The notes: generated by a model from the letters alone, not told the origin. DNA of 64,000 nt from Tanypteryx hageni (GCA_028673005.1 CM054112.1:187314564-187378563), one strand, 5' to 3'. Shown: positions 47,476-59,160, counted from the first letter of the stretch. Numbers and translations: made by a program.

Positions 47476-48128
47476 GTGATCAGAAATGGGAAGCTCAGGG
47501 AGGCGAGAGCAGTGAAAGTGTTGCAGCCCACTTTCCCTCTTCGGGCGCATCGTATAAGATCTCGCTGGGTACATTGCTCTCAAGAGGAAACAAGAGAGCA
47601 TAAGATACCTCTCCGAGAGTCCTTCTACTTCCGGTTGGGGGTGGAATGGAGAGGGATGGGGAGGGTAAGTAAACCCGTCCCCTTCCTTCCTACAATCTCA
47701 CTTCCACCATCCCGGCAGCGAGAACAGATCTCTCTTTCTCTTCCCCTCCCTATCTCAGTTACCCGAAATACGATTACAAAAAAAGTACCGCCCCCTTCGG
47801 CTTTGTCTGCTGAATTCCCGCGGGGATTTTTCACCCCCTACTCTCTGATTAATGGCAGAATTCTCGAAAATTGTACCCGTAGGATGTATTTTTTTATTTA
47901 AAAAATAGGAATGGCTCTAAAAAGACCGCCGGTGCGCCTGGGGGAGGAGGGGAGATGCAGAATGAAAGTGCAAGGATATCTTCCGCCCGTCATGACTTGG
48001 GAGTGGGTGGGAGAAAGAAAGGAGGAGGGGGAGGGTGGATTTTATGTAAGAGAGTTTCTTTTATTTTCTCCTCAGAAAGGGAGTCGGATCGCGCTTTCCC
48101 CTCTATTCCAGTTTCTGGATACGAACGT

Positions 48129-48131
<3 letters not shown>

Positions 48132-48215
<84 letters not shown>

Positions 48216-48231
48216 CTATATATATATAGTA

Positions 48232-48270
<39 letters not shown>

Positions 48271-48271
48271 T
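48132..48271. repeat. Compound (TA)n-(CATA)n-(TA)n microsatellite
   Basis: About 50 bases of TA are followed by seven ACAT/CATA units, then an imperfect palindrome (ACTATATATATATAGT, about 48215-48230), then another TA run. Frames made of Ile-Tyr repeats run through it on both strands and are artefacts of the repeat. Confidence 0.95.
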
Positions 48272-48599
48272 AGAGTCCACGTGAAAATCTTCGTATTCCC
48301 TTAGTAGGCGTGAGCGTGTGTCCACGTATGATCCAGAAGTCGCGTTCTCTTTTTTTCTGTTATTCTTTTCGGCGAAAGTTTTTTCGTCTCGGCGTGTGAA
48401 GATCATGTCGTGGTTGCAATCGAAAGTTGTTCTCCGTGGTTTTTTCCATCATTGCGGCGAGGCGTGTACGTTTTTTGAGATAATTACGCGTGTCCGAATC
48501 TGGGCGATGAAAATTACTCGCGATCGAAAAAGAAATTTTTGGTTTAAGATTGTACAAGTCATGCATGCTTTCTTTATTTGAAAATTTCGAATAAACTGG

Positions 48600-49110
48600 G
48601 TAAAATAAAGTTTTTACTCTTGGCTTAGGAAAACTATTTTTTTTGCATCATTGGATTATTTCGAAACTAGAAGAGATGCAATCGAACGACCTCCCCGAAA
48701 CTCTATGAACGTATTTTGCGTTAGATTTTTAAATTGTGAATTATACTCATTCCTTGTTTGAAACATTTTTTTGGTACAAATAAATTAGGTAGTTCATTGT
48801 TCCATGTGTTTGTTTTCATTCTGTTGTCAAACATTCTGCGATTGATTTCTGGCTTTGTAGCCACACGCTAAATTATTATTCAAACGTTCGAAATGCTTAA
48901 TTACAAAGGATTCATTCGTTTAGTTAGAATGCACTCAGTAGAATGTTTTTTTATCGTTCATTACTTAAGAATTTTATTTAAAATTTGATCGGCAAAGTTT
49001 CAATTGTCATATACTTTATGTATACAATTTTTTAAATTCTAATAATTTAAACCTTCAGTGGCAATCTTTTGGACAATAATAGATGAAGTCTGTCATATTT
49101 GCACATTTTC
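48600..49110. other. AT-rich intergenic DNA
   Basis: No supported features. Confidence 0.45.
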
Positions 49111-49120
49111 CTGACAAATC

Positions 49121-49238
49121 TAATTCATCGAATTTTATTATCTAAAATAAAACAATAATACCTTGTCATCTAATCATACTAAATCCATTGAATTTTATCA
49201 TCTAAAAAAACAATAATACCTTATCATCTAATCATACT
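49121..49238 (+). repeat. Tandem duplication, two copies, period 60 bp
   Basis: Copy 1 (49121-49180) and copy 2 (49181-49238) share GAATTTTAT.ATCTAAA, ACAATAATACCTT and TCATCTAATCATACTA, with few differences, so the duplication is fairly recent. Confidence 0.85.
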
Positions 49239-49641
49239 AGAAGATTAGTAAGGGAGAGCTAACAATGTACACTTCTAAAACTTTTACCGGTGAAACAATT
49301 CCCATCACGTCAATTTTAATTAGTTGTAGAATCTTTTCATTTGATCATAACTTTTAAAAAAAGCCTGCATTCTTCCTTTTTTGGGCACCCGTTTGGTAGA
49401 ACTGGAATTTCTAAACCGTCGAATATTGAATCGAGGTCGCAGAAAATGTCCATACGGCGGGACAATATAGAGGCATTTCGAGGGAGCGAGAGTGGAGAAG
49501 GGCAGAGTATAATAGGGAGGACGTCATAAGCCAATTCACTGTTTGTAACCTCCCTCCTCCTCTTTGCTTTCATTTCCAAGCAACTGCTAATCGGCCCTAA
49601 TCTCCACTATGCCTCAACAGCTCGGACAGTACCCAACCCCT

Positions 49642-49650
49642 TCTTTAGCG
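49642..49650. repeat. 9-bp TSD (left), TCTTTAGCG
   Basis: This is an exact match to 50929-50937. It sits 11 bases before the first repeat unit of the left arm, the same distance as on the right. Confidence 0.85.
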
Positions 49651-49661
49651 CGTGTCCCGCC

Positions 49662-49820
49662 AATTCGTCGCGGGAAATTCGTCGAGCGGCAATTCGTCGC
49701 GTGTCAAATTCGTCGCAATACAAATTCGTCGCATGACAATTTCGTCGCGCTGCAAATTCGTCGCAAGACAAATTCGTCGCTTGGCAAATTCGTCGCCTGG
49801 AAAATTCGTCGAAAATTCAG
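49662..49820 (+). repeat. Left-arm 16-bp minisatellite (~10 units)
   Basis: Reading inward, the variable tetramers are ggga, gcgg, gtgt, aata, atga, gctg, aaga, ttgg and ctgg, then a decayed last unit. The unit after atga starts TTTCGTCGC instead of ATTCGTCGC. Confidence 0.9.
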
Positions 49821-50709
49821 AAATCGTTGAGGAATTAGCAGTATAGGGAAATAACATGGGATAACGATTCTCCTATAAGAACACGTAATGCGCGAAGTGA
49901 GACGCCATGTTTCTCCAAAATAAGTTATTTAAACGTTAAATTTAGCGATGCCGAACATTTCAATTTTCAAAATATGACAACTAATCTTCATACCTTTCTC
50001 CTTATAAATGCGCAAATCCTGGGTCGGTATCGCAACTTATAGATATTTTAAAATTTTATCGAAAAAAGGCTTGTACGCTACGTTTCAACTCTTCCCTAGT
50101 TATTCAAACAGAGAAGGGACGCTTCTGGATTCGAAACCTGGACTTTTTCGGGATTTATTTCGTCATTGACTTTTAATGCATGACTCAAGTATTACTGCCA
50201 AATGTCAACTCGCATTCTGTTATAGCACTCGCAACCAAGTCTCAGTTCACCTCATGCGAATGCGAGTAAAAAAAATCTTTATGTACAACAGATTCAAATT
50301 CTAACGTTATCTTATAATAAGTTTTATGCTAAATTTTATTAAACTTTTTCCCTAATTGGTTTAGAGGGGTAGCTGCAGCGGGCACTCGCTGGATTCCTGC
50401 GAAATCTCAATCATCTACATAGACGGGAAGTTTGTTAAAATACCTATAAAAAGCGTCATACATAAAGTGACAAGAGGAATAAGCCTTTTATTAATGTCCT
50501 GATCATGTAAGATACGAATATTTCATCAATTATATTTTCAGACATTTTTATTAGGATAATTGTTGTGAATAATTTGCACAGTAGTTCTATTATTTATTCG
50601 GAAATTATGAGGCATCGTCATTCCTTCCCATACACTAAATATGGTGCATCGCAGGATTAATGAAGAAAAGGATTTCCTATTTCCTCAACGATTCCTGAAT
50701 CTGCGAGGA

Positions 50710-50917
50710 ATATGCCATGCGACGAATTTTCCAAGCGACGTATTTGTCTTGCGACGAATTTTCCATGGGACGAATTTGCCTTGCGACGAATTTGCCTTGC
50801 GACGAAATTGTCATGCGACGAATTTGTCTTGCGATGAATTTTCCAAGCGACTAATTTATATTGCGACGAATTTGACACGCGACGAACTGCCGCGCGACGA
50901 ATTGCCCGCTACGAATT
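50710..50917 (-). repeat. Right-arm 16-bp minisatellite (~14 units)
   Basis: Reading inward on the minus strand, the variable tetramers are gggc, gcgg, gtgt, aata, ttgg, aaga, atga, aagg, aagg, atgg, aaga, ttgg and atgg, then a decayed last unit. The first four positions match the left arm, and the unit after atga again starts TTTCGTCGC. Confidence 0.9.
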
Positions 50918-50928
50918 GACGTAGAACC

Positions 50929-50937
50929 TCTTTAGCG
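50929..50937. repeat. 9-bp TSD (right), TCTTTAGCG
   Basis: This is an exact copy of 49642-49650. Confidence 0.85.
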
Positions 50938-51049
50938 GGAGGCACCAATATCTCCCTCTTCCCTTGCCCAGCTTCTGCGGAGGTAAGACCGCGGCGAAAA
51001 AAAATGACGCGTTGTTCACGGAAGAGGAGTTGAAGAAGAAGAGAATAAG

Positions 51050-51500
51050 ATGAGCACGGAGGAATTGTGTCGAGCGATAAGAATGAAAGTTCTGAGAGGT
51101 CGAAAGTATAGATGGATAGATAAAGGTCTTTATTAGATCGAGATCGAGGCTAGTAAGTCTCTTCTTCCATCTTAACCTGGACGGAGGCAGGAAGAGAAAA
51201 GGGGAGATAGAAGATAGGATGTGTAAACAGAAGAGGAGAAAGGAGATATATAGGCGGATAATTAGATGTTTTTTATAATCTACTTAGGAAGCTTTATTTT
51301 TGTGGGATTTCCTTGAAGTAAAAAGGAGCAATAATAACTTAGATACGTCTTTATTTGGGCGAAATTAGAGACTATACGATCTCTTCTTCCATCTAACGCA
51401 TTGAGGGAAAATGAAAGAGGAGACGGAGAAAGGAAAGGAAGGATGCTAGAGGAGGAGAGAAGTGAGAGGTGGAGGGGAGAAGGAAAGAGTTGAGGAACAT
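51050..51500. repeat. Purine-biased tract containing a diverged direct repeat (period ~221 bp)
   Basis: The plus strand is rich in GAAGAG, AGGAG and AAGGAG words. The blocks 51126-51175 and 51347-51397 both read GTCTTTATT...TCTCTTCTTCCATCT, with diverged middles, and each is followed by purine-rich sequence. This suggests an old duplication of a roughly 221-base unit. Confidence 0.6.
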
Positions 51501-51959
51501 TTTGACGTCTCGCACTTGCTCTGGTTGCGGCGAAGGCCGCCCGCCGGCGCTGCTGTTTCCTACTCCGTCACGCTTTTTTACTCGTCACCGCATGAGTGGG
51601 GTCAACGAATCCTACAGTTTTGAATTTTTGCGTGCCACACAACGAGTCGAAGAAAGATGGGAGAAAAGCAAAGGAGAGAGAGAGAGAGCGGCCGAAAGGG
51701 AATTTTTTTAAGTGACGGAATTGGAGGGGAGATCGCGGAGAAAGATATGGCTGCACATGCGCAATGGGGGAGGCACGTGACCAAAGGAAAGTTCTGGAAA
51801 AACGCATCCTTTCCATTTCCTTGGGATGTGGGGTGAGTTAATTCTCGCGTTGAAGAGGTTGCGCAATGTCTCTTTCTTCTTTTCCTCCCGACATTCCTCT
51901 TTCTCTTCTCCCCAGCCCCTCATTTTTCTCGCTAGCGGCGAGGAGAGTTCAGAGGACGG

Positions 51960-52760
51960 ATTTGTCCGTGAAATCTTAATTATGAAGGATACCTAATAGA
52001 AATTTCGCACGTTATTAATTTTTGATAACACCTTCGAACTTATCGAACAAGAAAATAAACACTTTAGCGTGGAGATTAAGACTGTTACACCAGCGTTTGA
52101 AATGGATGAGTGGTGGTAATCTGAATTACCTGGAATTATTTTTTAATTGGATTTTATCGCTTATTGCTACCACTGAACAAAAAAAAGTTAAGAGAGGCAT
52201 ACATTTCTGAAAAATTAAAGCTGTTATTATATTGTTGAATTTGCATCAAAAGTTTCAAATAAAATGAATTTTTTATAGTTTTACAATTTCAGAAATCAGT
52301 TACCATTTTTATGCCAAATCGCTATGCTGGTATTCTTTTCAAAACAAACTTTAGTGAGTACTTTTGCAGAACGGAAAAATTATGACTTCAGTTTCCATTC
52401 TACGAAAGAAAAAAATCCTCGATCATTTTTATACCATATAGAAAGAGAAAATAGGAGATAAAATGAATGCATAGGAAGGTGGAACTAGTGACGCAGCGGT
52501 TTTTTTCATCTGGAACCGACATGAAAACAAAATGCACGTTGCCATTCTGTTGTATTACTCGCCGTGTAACCTCTGTGTAGTTTTGAAAGGCCCATTTTAT
52601 TTTTATATAACCGAAGGGACTGAATTTAATTTGCATTTTATATGAGAATTCATTACCTTACCGCTAATTTAGGTCCTTTCTCACACACACAACACACAAA
52701 AGAGAAGTCCAATGACATAGCTGTAATGTTTGGCCACAAAAACATCTCTTTAATAATATC
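51960..52760. other. AT-rich intergenic DNA
   Basis: Frames of 62 and 78 codons are unrecognised. No other features were seen. Confidence 0.4.
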
Positions 52761-52941
52761 AAGTTGCATTTATCCATCAGAAGTGAAGGAACCAGGTGGG
52801 TAGAAATTCAAAGCGTAATTTCCATCAACACACGCAATTCGATCGCGAATTTCTCGACGCCAAATAAGAACGAAACGAAAAGTCAAGAAAATGCCGTCCC
52901 TCAGTAGGTCGGCGAGAAATCGGCGCCGCGTTAAAAAATGA

Positions 52942-53202
52942 CAAAGAGGACGTCTTTTTTTTACGGGCGGCTGGAATTTCGTCATGAGTCCGCCTTATTA
53001 CGGTCGAATTGTTGATACCTCCAGACCTGTCACAGGTGCAAGTTCTGTAGCAGGATCTCTCTCTCCAATCCCTACGCCAACTCCCAGAGCACCTCCGAGT
53101 TCCATGCACACACCAACACACAGGCACGCACACGTCTCACGGTTCCATTACAGTCACGTCTGTCTGCGGCGGCTTTTCAATTCCAGGAGAAGCGGGTAGA
53201 GA
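52942..53202 (+). other. Weak candidate coding exon (Pro/Ser/Thr-rich)
   Basis: The frame is open from about 52942 and has an ATG at 52984 that starts a 71-codon reading. It begins SPPYYGRIVDTSRPVTG and continues Pro/Ser/Thr-rich. Unlike most frames here it is not inside a GA/CT tract for its first 90 bases. CACAG|GTGCAAGT at about 53028-53040 could act as a 5' splice site. There is no recognised domain, no paired exon and no clear upstream acceptor. It could equally be non-coding. Confidence 0.15.
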
Positions 53203-53407
53203 TGTAAAGGGTTTGGTGTGGGTTTAAGAGACGTATCTGCACCTGAAGAAGAGCAAAGTCTTTGAGACCTAGGAGGATACCCTGAGGGATGCAAGAAAGG
53301 CTGATGTAAGGGGGATGTGCTACAGTGGGATCGCCATTTGAAGTAGGGAGGAGGTAGGTAGTTTTGGTCGCGGAATCTGGAATGGGCGTTGCATACCCAT
53401 TATATTG

Positions 53408-53810
53408 CCTCTCTCTCTCTCTCTCTCTCTCTCCTCGTCGCACTTCTACCACTATTTCCTCATTCCTTTCCTCATTGTCCACTTCTCTCCTTGTCCTTTC
53501 CTGCCTCTCTTACATCATTTTACTGTCTCCTTTTTTCTTTTTCTCATTTCCTCACTCGCTCCATCTTTGTGTTTCTCTCTTTCTCACGCCCTCCCTTTAT
53601 CTCCATCTGTCTTTATCACTCTCTCATCCCCAAATTCCTTACGCATTTCCTTCCTTTTCTATCTCCTTTATTTTCTGTCTTCTTTTCCCATCCCCTTCCA
53701 TCTCTACCTGGCTCATCGTCTTTATGAAGCCTTCCTTCCATCTCCTTCTCTTTGTTTCTCACTCCCTCCTGCTTACCCTCCCTTCCTCCCCTCTCCTCTC
53801 TCACTCCTGA
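53408..53810. repeat. (CT)n microsatellite leading a ~400-bp pyrimidine tract
   Basis: A (CT)n run at 53408-53432 opens a CT-rich tract on the plus strand to about 53810. Three plus-strand frames (112, 148 and 161 codons) are open at once and all are Ser/Leu/Phe/Pro-rich, which is a compositional effect. Confidence 0.85.
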
Positions 53811-54339
53811 CGTTTTTGATCGTCCCCTCTCGGATTCCTGCAAGTCGGTTTCTCGTAGATACGTGCAGCTCCTGGCATCTAATCCCATGACTACATGAAT
53901 ATTCAGAGACTGCGGCGGCTCTTTTCATTCCCCAAAGCCCGTGTACCTCGGTTTTGACTCACCCATTCTTTCTCCTCCGCCATACCTGCCCACCCCCACG
54001 TAGCTCCCTCCATCTCCACCTTTTTCTCTCTCGCTTTCTACTTCTGCCCCTCATTCATGTCTACCTCTCTTCTCCCGCGTTCCGCTTTTCATTTTTTTTA
54101 AAGCGCGGGTGTTTTGCAGGATAGAGAGAGAGAGAGGGTGCATTGGCCTCGCACCTGTCGTGACTCGACTCTATACTCTTCCACTGCGCGTTTTTGTTCG
54201 GCGTGGCTCTCTTCACTCTGGCTCTTCTTCGTCTTGTTCGTTCTTTTTGATGCGTTTTATCTAAAACGAAAACGTGCTTATGTTTGGCTTTGTCTTTCTG
54301 TTATTCTTAACGTATGCACTTTTTTGTAACGTCTTTTTT

Positions 54340-54950
54340 TTAGATACATTCGAACATCCCGAAATTCTATAGCTCGTACTGTCGATAAGTGGAAGTATAT
54401 CTATTTTCCATTCATATTAGTTGAAAGCTAATTCTATAAATAAGAATTGTCGTGTATATCGAACTTCTCTCTTCCCCTGAGTTTCGGGTTAACGAGGTAC
54501 CACTGTAATATCAAACATTTTCTTCTTTCTATTCTTGAAAAACAATTTCATCCTAAACATAAGGATTTACTTCAGGGTTCATATTTATTGTGCTTTAGGA
54601 ACTGATTCATGAAAAACTCTAAACTTTAAATTTATGTTAAGGTAAAATTATCGATTCAAATGTTGATGGACTTCTACGATTATCTTGCGACAAAGTGGAG
54701 AAACAAAAAACTGAACATTTTCTGTTCATAGAGATTACTCAAAGATTTGAATCTTGTGCATTTCCATGAGAAAATTTGGAGATATGTTCGTTTATCCATG
54801 CTACAATATTTTAAACAGTTCACGGGAAATGTTTTGCCACCGCATGTCAATTCGAGGTCAATTCTATTCTCTCTTATACGCTACTGCGGTAGTTTCTCCT
54901 AAAACTAACATGGGTATGAAGCGTCTTTAAAGAAAATCTGCGTCATTTTT
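54340..54950. other. AT-rich intergenic DNA
   Basis: I see nothing supportable in this stretch. Confidence 0.45.
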
Positions 54951-55735
54951 CGCGAGTTACGTCCATGCGCTCCTCTTCTCTCTTTTCTGCGTTTTTCCGA
55001 ATCGCGCTGGATCCGTCACCTGCCGCGATTACGGTTGCTTCCCTCCCTCTCGCCTCGCCTATACACTCCCCTCCAACTTCGCACTCTCTCCCTTCTGCCA
55101 ACTCTTCCCTTCCCCTCGCCATTCCGCTGAAAATACTTCCGCGTTTCATTTGAGGAGGATTATATTTTTTTCGCCCTACTTACCGTAAACGGGATAAATG
55201 TCGGCGTTCGCCCCGTGTTTCCCTTTTACTGAGACATAAAATGTATGGAGCCGAATCCGACCGGGAATTCTCCTTTTTATTTAAATGGGCTCTCTCATCG
55301 GTATGTAACCTGTATCATAAAACGCCAATACAGGATTGGTTCGATTTATTACCGTATTCTATCATAGTATGTTATGTAATATGCATATAGAATTTATATA
55401 CATTGCACACGTATGAAAATGCTCCCAATAATAAATCCATTTACGTATGCTATATGCGCAGACACTACACAAAACCCTTTAATTAAGATCTACCTTGGGA
55501 CATAATGCGGATTCCCATATTCCTGTATCTCTAACCAATACGGGGAATGCGAGTTTAAGCGACCCACTTGTCAGAGAAGCTTTAATTATTCCGACGACAC
55601 ATTTTAAGGAGATTTCAAGACCAATGTAGGTGGTAACACGCGCTTAAAAGCCGGAGTTCGAGTATGACGAGAATAATTAACGTTCAATTCGCGAAATGCG
55701 GTGTGAGAGAACCTCTCTTCAGCTCCGTCACATTC

Positions 55736-55769
55736 CGTCTCTCTCTCACTCTCTCCCTCTCTCCTCCCG

Positions 55770-55809
<40 letters not shown>
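55736..55809. repeat. (CT)n-(CA)n compound microsatellite
   Basis: An interrupted CT tract passes directly into a CA run of about 20 bases (55790-55809). Confidence 0.9.
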
Positions 55810-56269
55810 GTGCCTTTCAGGGTATAGAAAGACCAGCGACGTTCAGATGTCTCTCAAACGCGAAAATCGTTACTTTGCATTTCGAGTGCATTAACTCTCT
55901 CGTCTAAGGATGATTTTTACGTGATTAAACGTAAGATACAGAATTAATCACCTTCCTCTCTGCTTATAAAGAAGAAAAATTTATGAAAGGCAAATAGTTA
56001 TTCGTTTCTCTCACTAAACGAATATTTTTTAATGCCTTGTTCGTGACTTATTTTTAATTTTCAAATGTTTTGGAACGGTTTTTTTTTTCATTATTCCTCA
56101 GATAAATGACACAAAATGTCGTCGGCCCACGAATTTAAGTTTATGAAGTTATATTTCTAATTTATGTCAAATATAGAAGATTTGATGTTCTTTTCGAGAT
56201 TTGTTTGTTTTCAGATGAAAATTATTTTTCAACTGCGGTGAATTTATAATATACATAGCTATCTTTTTC

Positions 56270-57175
56270 TAGCGCGTTTTTTTAATGCGCCTGTGGTTTC
56301 ACTTTAGCGTCTGTCTGTCTGTGCACTTGCTTAAATTAAAATTGTGACGAAACCGTAAACGATAGAGAACTGGAACACCGAGGGTAGATTTTTGTGCACG
56401 TGCCATTTGTTTTTCTTTAGATTTGAGTTTTTAAAAATATACACGTTCGGGTTGGGTTCTATTTAAAGTTTTGTTTGAAGATCGTAATTTATTTTGAACT
56501 TAGAAACTTTCTTACGCGATTTTATTAATTTTCGTCAACGGAAATAATCTTCGTAGCAGCTGAACCAAACAAGATCTACTACAAATACGTAGATACGTTT
56601 AATTTCCTTTGGTGTACACATAGAATTCAGTAAATAAAATGATATGAATTGTCTACGATGAAGAAACGTAAATACGTCAGTTCTCCTTTATTGCATAAAG
56701 AGCGCTTTATAAATGAAAAAGAATAGGTAATTTTCGACGAAGGAATGAACATGAACATAAAAATTACGTTACAATTACTCAAGTGAGATATTTAAAAAAT
56801 AAAATTTGATTGTTTTACTTTTATCTCCGAAAAAACTTTGGTGTAAATATCCACATTGGCGCCGCTCATCCTTGGAAAGTTTGAATTTTGAAAACTTTAA
56901 AGAGGTGGATAGAGAAACGTTCAAAATTTTAATACAAAATTGATTGCGTTCTAAGATTAAATGTTATTTTGGAGGTATCAATTGTCTAAAAACGTATATT
57001 TTTATTTAAATATATGTTTATTTAGAATGATGATGCCAAATACAACGCTTAGTTATGAAATCTCTCAATAAAAAGCCATCCTCACCTTTACGTGGTACCC
57101 CCGGTTATGAAACAAACGAGGCTCTATTGGCCGAATATGTGGTGGTATAACCACATGAAAATAAAAAACGCGCTA
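56270..57175 (+). mobile_element. AGGCG/AGCGC-ended family member C (906 bp)
   Basis: TAGCGCGTTTTTT (56270-56282) and its exact complement AAAAAACGCGCTA (57163-57175) bound the element. A GTCTGTCTGTCTGTGC block lies near the left end. From about 56535 the body follows members A and B: GTCAACG.AAA.AATCTTCGT, GCAGCTGA, AAACAA.ATCT, GTCTACGATGAAGAAACG and GTAAATACGTC. It has no insert at the position where member A is split, so it supplies an empty site near 56598-56610. A 7-bp stem hairpin (ATGTGGT-GGTATA-ACCACAT, 57136-57155) lies near the right end. No frame of note is present. Confidence 0.65.
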
Positions 57176-57179
57176 TTTT

Positions 57180-58080
57180 TGTTTATGTTCATGGATGACA
57201 CTCTACTTTTCGTAGATTTTGCTTATAAAAATTTAAAAAATGCTAAATGAGAATCGCATTTTTGTGACTCAAATTTTTCCCTCAACTCTATTCGTAAACT
57301 ATTTTTGAAGAATATCATACCCGGTTTTAGTGAGTAAACCAGAGCGCTTTGCATAGCGAAAATATTCAGACAGAGACGCACGTTAATGGAACGTTATGTC
57401 ATGTTCTATTTGCGACTTCTCTATTACTCCTAAGTGCGCGATATTAATATTCATACCTCCATACGAAACCTTTAACCGGAATGTGTATTTACCTTTTTAC
57501 AATTTGAATTTGTGTCCCGGCTCAATGTCAGGGCGTATTTTTTGTCTTTCTACCTCCGTCTGTTTTTCTTTACCTCGTCAAGAAATTATTCTCCTCTCTG
57601 TAACAACTCTTAGATAACTTAAGCAATTTAGATACCTCTCTCTACCACTCTCTTTCCTTCCACAATGATCTCTATAAAATTTCATCAGCAAATGTTTTAT
57701 TTTTGCCTTATTTTAGAAATTTATACTAATAAAGCTCGAAAAACCAGTACAGTTTATAATGAATCCAAGTTTTGCTCCTCTAATATCTTTCAGGTTATTT
57801 ATTCATTCACTAAAATTCTCGCAACATGACGTACGGCAAGTGAACTCCTTGATATTGTGTTAGTAAATGGGCCATGAATTATTCTCTTTGATATGGTATA
57901 GCGCTCTTTTAAATATTAAGGAGAGGTTTGAAAATATTCATAGCGATACAAAACTTGTTCTCGGAACCTGATAAACTACACTCATTTTAATATGACAAAT
58001 CCTTGCCTACATTTTTGAGGCCATTATGAGGAAAACTTAAAACTTTTAATTATACCCTAAAAATAGATTTTCTCATCCTC
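57180..58080. other. AT-rich intergenic DNA
   Basis: One unrecognised 73-codon frame (57396-57617) is present. No other features were seen. Confidence 0.4.
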
Positions 58081-58084
58081 TGTC

Positions 58085-58500
58085 CCTCTTTCTCTCCCTC
58101 AATCTAACTTTTCTTTTTTCCTATTTTTATGTCTCTCTATATCGATATTATCTCTCATTCTTTCTTCCAGTATCCTTTTCTTCCTTCACGTTCTCAGCTA
58201 CCGTCTTCTTTGCTCTCTTTCTCCTGTTTGTACTCTTTCCCCCAACGTATTTTTCCTTCTCAACCCTCGCTCAGTCTTTCCCTTCACACCCATTACTCAC
58301 TCTTTCTATGCCTGCTTATGGCGTCTCCGCGTCAATGACTGCTTTGATCGGCGCCTCCGAATTCAAGAGGGATTGAAAGAGCCTTGAGTTTTCGCGGGGA
58401 AATATAAAACCGCCACCTTCTTTCTTTCTCTCTCTCACTCCTTTATGGAAGCCCAGAGTGTGAGTGTGTGAGAGAGACAGAAAGAGAGAGAGAGAGAGAT
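58085..58500. repeat. Pyrimidine tract then (GA)n tract
   Basis: The plus strand is CT-rich at 58085-58310 and at 58418-58440. It flips to purine-rich at 58468-58500, with a (GA)n run at 58482-58499. Confidence 0.75.
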
Positions 58501-58689
58501 CGGCTCTCCAGTTCCGTTCGTGTGTCTTTTGAGAGTTCTTCCTCTCTCGTTTCCAAGACGGCGCACGGAATAAACATCGTGTTTTATTGGAGTGGGCGAT
58601 TCGGAGGAAAGGTATTAAGGAACGGGAAGGGGAATGGGAATCTCGAGATTTAATGAAATCCTTTGCAGAGTTTGGATTCATCGGAGAGC

Positions 58690-59160
58690 CGAGTAATTAC
58701 GACTTAAGGACGCCATAAGATTTTGCAATCAGTATTGGTTCCTTACCATAATTGGATTTAGGAGTAAATATATATATATTTATTTGTTTGTTTGTTTATT
58801 TATATATTTATGCATATGCGCATTGCATTTATGCATGCAGAGACAAATTCATATGCATGTACATAATCAACTCAAATAAATTTGGGAAACGTTCATCACT
58901 TTCGTATATTAATTATATATTGTAGATTTTAATACTTTGAAAAATATGTCCTTTTTATTAAGGGATGCTTGCACACCTTGTAAAAACAACTGAACCACAA
59001 AATACTGATTTGTTTTTTCTTTCTTTTTTTCTTTGTATCACCAGTTTACCGACGAGGCTTTTCGGGCTAGCGAATGAATAACTCCGGTCTCTAACTTGCC
59101 ACGCGTCGTAAAAAACGCGATAAAACGCATAATTTTGGGGAATTTTTCGTGGCTCTCACA
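58690..59160. other. AT-rich intergenic DNA with TTTG/TTTA repeats
   Basis: A short TATTTATTTGTTTG-type simple repeat lies at about 58774-58812, followed by a GCATATGCGCATTGCATTTATGC-like mirrored stretch. Nothing else was seen. Confidence 0.45.

Larger units (their letters stand above)
49651..50928. mobile_element. 1,278-bp foldback-like element with arms of 16-bp tandem repeats
   Basis: Two inverted arms, 49651-49850 and about 50670-50928, flank roughly 820 bases of single-copy DNA. Each arm is a tandem array of 16-bp units of the form ATTCGTCGC-NNNN-CAA, about 10 units on the left and 14 on the right. The inner arm edges ATTCAG(A/G)AATCGTTGAGG also match. A perfect 9-bp direct duplication TCTTTAGCG flanks the element. 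Long inverted ends made of short tandem repeats with a 9-bp duplication are known for Drosophila Foldback elements, and 9-bp duplications also occur with Mutator elements. The centre has no frame of note, so it would be moved by a transposase made elsewhere. Frames of 62-92 codons across the arms encode a 16-residue periodic peptide, which follows from a 16-bp period and is not evidence of a protein. Confidence 0.88.

Noticed and set aside
49662..50917. 16-bp units with variable tetramers as a CRISPR array
   Set aside because: The constant part is only 12 bp and the variable part 4 bp, the arrays are in inverted orientation inside a transposon with a target duplication, and the DNA is eukaryotic.
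49609..50919. Frames encoding a 16-residue periodic peptide (NSS..NFVA.QIRR-like) as a repeat protein
   Set aside because: They occur in both inverted arms of the foldback-like element, on opposite strands. The periodicity follows directly from the 16-bp DNA repeat.
53364..53890. Ser/Leu-rich frames of 112-161 codons as a membrane or secreted protein
   Set aside because: All three plus-strand frames are open at once over a pure CT tract, so the hydrophobic/Ser pattern reflects TCT/CTC/CTT codons rather than selection.
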